Positions 59,800 through 64,000 of a stretch of DNA of 64,000 nt are shown in pieces. Position 1 is the stretch's first letter; each line of letters starts with the position of its first letter. Origin of the DNA: Neostapfia colusana (lineage: Eukaryota; Streptophyta; Magnoliopsida; Poales; Poaceae); contig JASWHV010000019.1 in the NCBI GenBank assembly GCA_030760725.1, positions 38,195,944 through 38,259,943 on the forward strand, read 5' to 3'. The notes under the pieces were generated by a model, which was not told where the DNA came from, did no database searches, and was given only the letters and a program-made list of their open reading frames with translations. Both the position numbers and the translations under genes were made by a program.

Positions 59800-61058
59800 T
59801 CGCTAAGGTCGAGGAGGAACCGGAAGTCTTAGACTTCATTACTCCGGAAGAGAAGCTAGCCTACGACCAAGAGCAGCAAGGTAAGATCCGGTTTGCACTA
59901 ACCTTTTTACAATTTTTTATTGTTTTGAGAACTTACATGAGTACCATTAATTCTTGCATTAGAGTCTTGTTTGAAAACCCAAATGCATAGCCAAGAAACC
60001 ATGGGATGGGATTAGGATTGAAAACCATGTTAGCTAATGCAATGCTAAGATAGTGTATGATTCGGTATAAGTCGAGTAGTTGGAACTACTCGCGAGAATA
60101 GGATAGAGGCACATCGCTCGGGTAGAGATAGCACATGATACACATGGCAAGAAAAATGAGACCGGGCGGAGAGTAAGGGTAGCAGTACTTTGGGGCCTGT
60201 GTGCTATAGCTCAGCTTGTGTCGATTGAGGACCGAGCCGTGTGCGGGCCTGTTGAACAAGCTAGAACAGTACCGAAGACCTACCGGCTATATGGGAACCG
60301 GGAAACCGATGTAACTTGGGTAGCTGGGTATTGAGGCATTGCCCGTCGTTCAGAGGGTAGGTTGAGAGCTTGAGGTGTAAATCGGCTGGCGGCACTGAGA
60401 TGCACTTGCAGAGACCTCTTGCTCGGGACGATGGGACCGGTTCAATATTTGGCTGACGGGCGGAAGGTGGTTGCATACGACGTCCGTGATGGTTGCTGTA
60501 GGCAACATCGAGTATGGGCGTACGTGACGGGTTATTCGGGTAACCCTGCAGGTGTAAATCGATTATAATCACCGTCCCTCGTGGTCAGTGAGTACCACTT
60601 GTTCACTGTACCGTGACGCAGAAAGAACAGGGTAGTTACATGTTAAAATGTTGCCGATTGAGAGATGGACTTTGATTGTTAATTATTTGCTGTAGTTTAG
60701 AGCTAATTAAAGTTCCTCTCAACTTTGGGCAAAGTACATGAGAGAAATGTGTTTCTTGTTTTATTGCGGCTCTCTCATGTGCCTTAGCGTAAGGTTCTCC
60801 ACAATTTGCTGCTAAAACTTGAAAGTAAGGTTCCACTAATTAGGCGAGTCCTTGCAACTGATTTTACCTCCTGTACCTATGATCCCTCATGTAGAAGTTT
60901 CATGTTTATGCGAGACGGGTCAGACTTGCTGAGCCTTCGTGCTCACTGCTTGTGTTTGAAGTTTTTGCAGGGTTCTATGAGGAAGGGACTCCCGAGGAGG
61001 AGACGGAACCCCAGGAGGGGAACCCCGTCGAGTGGGAGTATTCACGCCGCCGTGTTAG
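59800..61058 (+). other. Split exon-like segments in the 3' LTR of E (canonical GT donor)
   Basis: The first segment (59800-59880) has the full 81 nt with an open frame (VEEEPEVLDFITPEEK). The donor is a canonical CAAG|GTAAG, whereas B, D and the 5' LTR have CAAG|GCAAG. A 1090-bp intron-like stretch ends TTTTTGCAG at 60970. The second segment (60971-61058) is open at first (FYEEGTPEEETEPQEGN) and has lost one base near its end. Confidence 0.55.
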
Positions 61059-61223
61059 TGTGCGTGTGTGCTAGCAAGGACACGTTCACGGGCTGAACAT
61101 GAACTTGATGCGTAGTCTACGCCCGTGAGTGTAGACTGAACATATTTTGTTGTAAAAATGTTCATAAACCCGTTTAGGTAATAAAATTTTGCTTCCGCTT
61201 TGTACCTTTGATGTGTGTTATTC

Positions 61224-61244
61224 GGTGTTGTGCAACGCAGCACC
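61224..61244 (+). repeat. LTR hairpin, 3' LTR of E
   Basis: GGTGTTG / CAGCACC; one C to T change leaves a G-U type pair in RNA. Confidence 0.6.
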
Positions 61245-61287
61245 CCTCACCGTGATCCTGGCTCGATAAAACCGTGGGGTCATGTCA

Positions 61288-61292
61288 TTAGG
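61288..61292. repeat. Target-site duplication TTAGG of element E (right copy)
   Basis: Identical to 45891-45895. Confidence 0.93.
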
Positions 61293-62059
61293 GACCCCCG
61301 TGATGTTCCAGGGGGGGCATAATACACATGTTGTGAAAGCTTATCAAGTCTACTTTCCAACACAATAAGCGGTGCGTCATTTGGAGTTCTCAAGCTGGAG
61401 TTATGGCCAAATTACTAAAGACTACACAGAAGGCGAGCAGACGCCGGAGGACCAAAGACTACTTCGTGAATTGCTCGCTAGCTGGCCCTCCACTTCAAAA
61501 CGGGGTGACTTCAGTTCACACTTAGCTAGGAGGGTTGTTCCTAGTATAAATTACAATCTTGTGCTTCTGGAAAAACAACCATTGATCATTTGATAAACAA
61601 TGTAATTCTAAGTGCCGTGCACACCTTTGTTCTTCCTGGTTCTTCATGGACTTGTGTGAAGTGATCCCTCAGGGGTCCCCTAATTCGTGCTCTAGGCTTC
61701 TGGGCCTTTTGTGTGGACTAGTTTCCGGTTTGTTGTTCTGTGGTCGTTCAGAGATCTAGTCGAAATCCTCAAGGTTTCGGTGCCTCTCTCCCCGTCGCTT
61801 GGTTGAAACCAACATTGGCTGGTATAAAGCTAGTTATCTCGGATTGTGGTTCTGTGGTCGTTCGGAGATCGAGTCAAAGTTCTCAAAGACTTCAGTGCCT
61901 CTCTCCCTATCACTTGGTCGCATCGAACCTTGACAGGTGTAAAGCTATTTACCCCGCTGTTTTAAGCTAGTTACCATTGTTCGTTCTACTGTCCGATCTT
62001 TCCATTTGCCCTTTGTCGTACCTACTACCGTGAAGATCGGGCCACCCCCTGAGTTTCAC
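61293..62059. other. Unclassified repeat-like DNA right of element E
   Basis: About 770 bp without a convincing gene. By nesting logic it should continue the CACTA 3' region, but it has none of its subterminal repeats. Phrases such as CATTTGGAGTTCTCAAGCTGGAGTT look like plant LTR sequence of another family, so a fragment of a further retrotransposon is possible. Confidence 0.4.
61731..61958. repeat. Two-copy tandem duplication, period about 114 bp
   Basis: 61731-61844 and 61845-61958 share GGTCGTTC, GAGATC, GTGCCTCTCTCCC, TTGGT and GGTATAAAGCTA-like blocks in the same order, with many point differences, so it is an old duplication. Confidence 0.6.
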
Positions 62060-63186
62060 CCTATCATAATATCATTTACAACATAATTTACCATGAAGGT
62101 ACCCACGCAGCGGAATATACATAAACAAGCACTCTCGATCCTAGCTACGCAAAAGAGAAGACGTCCAGCCCGCGGGCGCTTCTTGCCATCTTCAAAAAGA
62201 TTATAGGCAGCGGCAAGGCTTCAGTGGGATTATGACCCCTAAGGTCCGATGTCTCACTGAACAACCGTATTCATAGCGAAACTAATCCAACCTGCAAAAC
62301 ACTAATACTGCAACCGTGAGCTCGAAATCTCAGCAAGGCTTAACCGTCTCCACTCAATATGAACTCTATATGCAGGAATTTATAAAGTAGGACAGTAGCT
62401 ATTGCATTAGGGACTCGCCTAAAAGTACATCCTTATTAGCATTTTTACAGCAGCAAATTCATATGCCTTGAGCCTCCCAACATCGAAAATCCACAATCAA
62501 ACAAGAAACGATTCATCACGATGTTGTTTTGCCCAAAGTGGAATATAAATTTAGTGAGCTCTACATATATAGCATACATGGTTGCAATACAATGAACTTA
62601 TGAATTTCAGAACATCAATGATTCATCTCCATTCATATGGGAATACATACTATGTCAAAACTCAGTGAACAAGTGGTACTCAATAACCGCGAGGGATGGT
62701 GATTCGAATCAGGACACACCCGGAACACACGACACATATGCCCAATCAGAAGTATCTTACCGGCTACTTCACACACGTCGTATGTAGGAATCTTTCACCC
62801 GTCACCCCAATGCCAAACTGGTTCTACCGTCCCATCAGAAGGGTCACTACACAGAACACGTCGAAGTTGCTCTACTAGTAGGTTTACACCTCTGACACCA
62901 GCACCCAAAGGATGGCGCTATAAGTTTCGACACGAGGGTACCCAAGTTACATCGGTTTCCTGGACCCCATTTATCTAGTATGCATCCAGTACTGTTCAAA
63001 CTTGCTCAACAGAATGGTATACGGATTGGTCCTTAACTGTCACAAGCAGAGCTACGGCAACACAGGCCCCAATGTCCTGCTGCCCCTACTCTCTGCTCGG
63101 TCTCCTTTTCCATTTCAGTAAATCCATTCTCTAGAATCAAACCCATTTGAGCCAACTTCCTAGCCTCGCGAGTAGCTTCCAACTAC
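62060..63186 (-). repeat. Fragment of an A-type LTR
   Basis: Homologous to 3290-4390 of LTR A in the same orientation (shared blocks at GCAGCGGAATATACAT, GTCCAGCCCGCGG, ACACGTCGAAGTTGCTC). The left end is ragged and lacks the LTR terminus. The right end is cut at CCAACTAC by element F. No coding region. Confidence 0.75.
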
Positions 63187-64000
63187 TGTGACACCCTCAA
63201 TTTCGATTTCTGCATGCATAATTTCATGTAGAGAAACCATTTCAAAAGAAGTGAAAGCAGAGAAAGAATAAAAAATATAGCCAAAAAGAGCAAATTCCAG
63301 TTCACCGAGAGCGCCGAAGACACTTCCCGGAGCCCGATGGCCACGTGGCGCCTTCGGAGCTCATCCCCGCAAAGGGGGAGAGGTCCGCCGCTAACTGTCT
63401 ACATGGCAGGCTCGGAGCTTGCCTTTGTGAAAGGGGCGAGGTCCGACCCCGTGGGACACGTGTTGCCCCCGGAGCTAGCCTCTACGGAGGAGCGAGGCCA
63501 GCCCCACAGGACACGTATCGCCTTCGGAGCTAGTCACTGCAGAGAAGAAAGGTCCAGCCGCGTGGGACACGTGTCGCTCTCGGAGCTCACCTCCGATAGG
63601 TCCGGCCCCGCTAGACACGTATCACCTCCGATAGGTTCGACACTACTGGACACATGTCACCTCTGGAGCTTGCCTCCGGGAGGTCTGTCCCGGTGGACAC
63701 GTGTCATCCTCGGAGCTCACTTCCGAGGAGAAGGTACTGCAGGACACGCGTCATCCTTGGAGCTCGCCTCCGAGAGGTCCTGCCCTGCTTGACATGTGTC
63801 GTCCTCGGAGCCACCTCCGAGAAGAAGGGAGGTCTGACACTGTTAGACACGTGTCGTTCTACCTTCGAGAAAAAGGGAGGTCCGACACTGAAGGACACGT
63901 GTCGACCTCGGAGCTCATCCCTGAACAGAAAGGAAGTCCGGCGCTGCTAGGACACGTGGCACATTCGGAGCTACCTCCGAAGATAGGGGAGGTCCGGTAT
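63187..64000 (+). mobile_element. Start of another LTR element (element F), continues past the window
   Basis: Sequence switches abruptly from the A-type LTR to TGTGACACCCTC, a typical LTR start, after ACTAC (63182-63186), the presumed target duplication. The other copy should lie right of the window. Only LTR sequence is visible, so lineage and orientation are inferred and not certain. Confidence 0.6.
63335..64000 (+). repeat. G-box minisatellite in the LTR of element F
   Basis: About 13 degenerate tandem units, period about 45-60 bp, each with a GGACACGTGTC-like core followed by CTCGGAGCT and CCTCCGAGAGG. Perfect CACGTG occurs at 63342, 63457, 63568, 63698, 63848, 63896 and 63953. Continues to the window edge. 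Open frames across it are by-products of the repeat. Confidence 0.8.

Larger units (their letters stand above)
45896..61287 (+). mobile_element. Complete Ty3/gypsy chromovirus element E (15.4 kb, plus strand)
   Basis: Two LTRs (45896-49899 and 57254-61287), perfect TTAGG target duplication, Met-tRNA primer site (49904-49915), leader, ORF1, gag-protease, RT-RNase H, integrase-chromodomain and polypurine tract (57241-57253). Same family as B and D. The coding region has several in-frame stops and one frameshift. By eye, two LTR samples (46081-46200 against 57440-57560; 48900-49040 against 60290-60430) differ at about 11 of 255 positions, roughly 4%, so the insertion is not very recent. Confidence 0.95.
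57254..61287 (+). repeat. 3' LTR of element E (4.03 kb)
   Basis: Aligns end to end with 45896-49899. The terminal TG is mutated: it starts CTTAAAGG where the 5' LTR has TGTAAAGG. Ends GTCATGTCA at 61287. GC-rich block at about 57880-59070, palindrome at 57810-57828, AATAAA at 61180, hairpin at 61224-61244. Confidence 0.94.

Noticed and set aside
63335..64000. CRISPR-like array or coding repeats in the 63.3-64.0 kb tandem repeat
   Set aside because: Units are adjacent and degenerate with no unique spacers, and the setting is a plant LTR. Open frames (63337-63792, 63654-63950) come from the repeat period.
1..64000. tRNA, rRNA or host protein genes
   Set aside because: I looked for clover-leaf-like A/B-box runs, rRNA-like conserved stretches and non-transposon coding patterns and saw none. 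The TGGTATCAGAGC sites are primer-binding sites complementary to tRNA, not tRNA genes.

Overview
The window looks like intergenic DNA from a large, repeat-rich grass genome, probably panicoid. That assignment is inference, resting on chromodomain-bearing Ty3/gypsy elements with ~4-kb LTRs, initiator-Met tRNA primer sites, a TNP2-type CACTA transposon and GC-rich blocks of monocot character. I found no host gene, tRNA, rRNA or CRISPR array. Almost every base belongs to transposable elements, all mutated.

Layout. Positions 1-40055 are the right-hand side of a four-level nest of minus- and plus-strand Ty3/gypsy elements. Element A (1-7086, minus) sits in the 3' LTR of element B (7087-19337, minus). 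B sits in the reverse transcriptase of element C (19338-26250, plus). C sits in the reverse transcriptase of element D (26251-40055, minus). The 5' LTR of D also holds a solo LTR (35067-39931) with a TTCTC target duplication. The missing halves of A-D should lie beyond the left edge, in the order A, B, C, D. About 180 bp of sequence with no detected repeat follows (40056-40237). Next is a decayed CACTA transposon (40238-45895) with TNP2-like and Ptta/En/Spm-like genes. Its second gene is interrupted at the stop codon by element E (45896-61287, plus), which is complete with two LTRs and a perfect TTAGG duplication. To its right are ~770 bp of unclassified repeat-like DNA, a fragment of an A-type LTR (62060-63186), and the start of element F (63187 onward), whose LTR carries a G-box-rich minisatellite.

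How the parts work together. Elements B, D and E belong to one family: 4-kb LTR, Met-tRNA primer site, ~1.5-kb leader, an extra pre-gag ORF of ~305-315 codons (here ORF1), a ~270-nt spacer, then gag-protease-RT-RNase H-integrase-chromodomain in one reading frame, a polypurine tract and the 3' LTR. RT motifs and the chromodomain match Tekay/Del-type chromoviruses. All copies carry stops, frameshifts or deletions, so none is autonomous as read.

Most interesting signals: (1) ORF1, a coiled-coil protein upstream of gag, open in the same frame in three copies apart from copy-specific lesions; (2) two exon-like segments inside the LTR (81 and 89 nt) separated by a ~1090-bp GC/GT-AG intron and joining in frame; (3) a 3' splice-site-like AG directly before the ATG of both ORF1 and gag, suggesting alternative splicing selects the protein; (4) two LTR hairpins or palindromes with compensating base changes between copies; (5) the CACGTG-studded minisatellite in element F. 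Alignments and counts here were made by eye.
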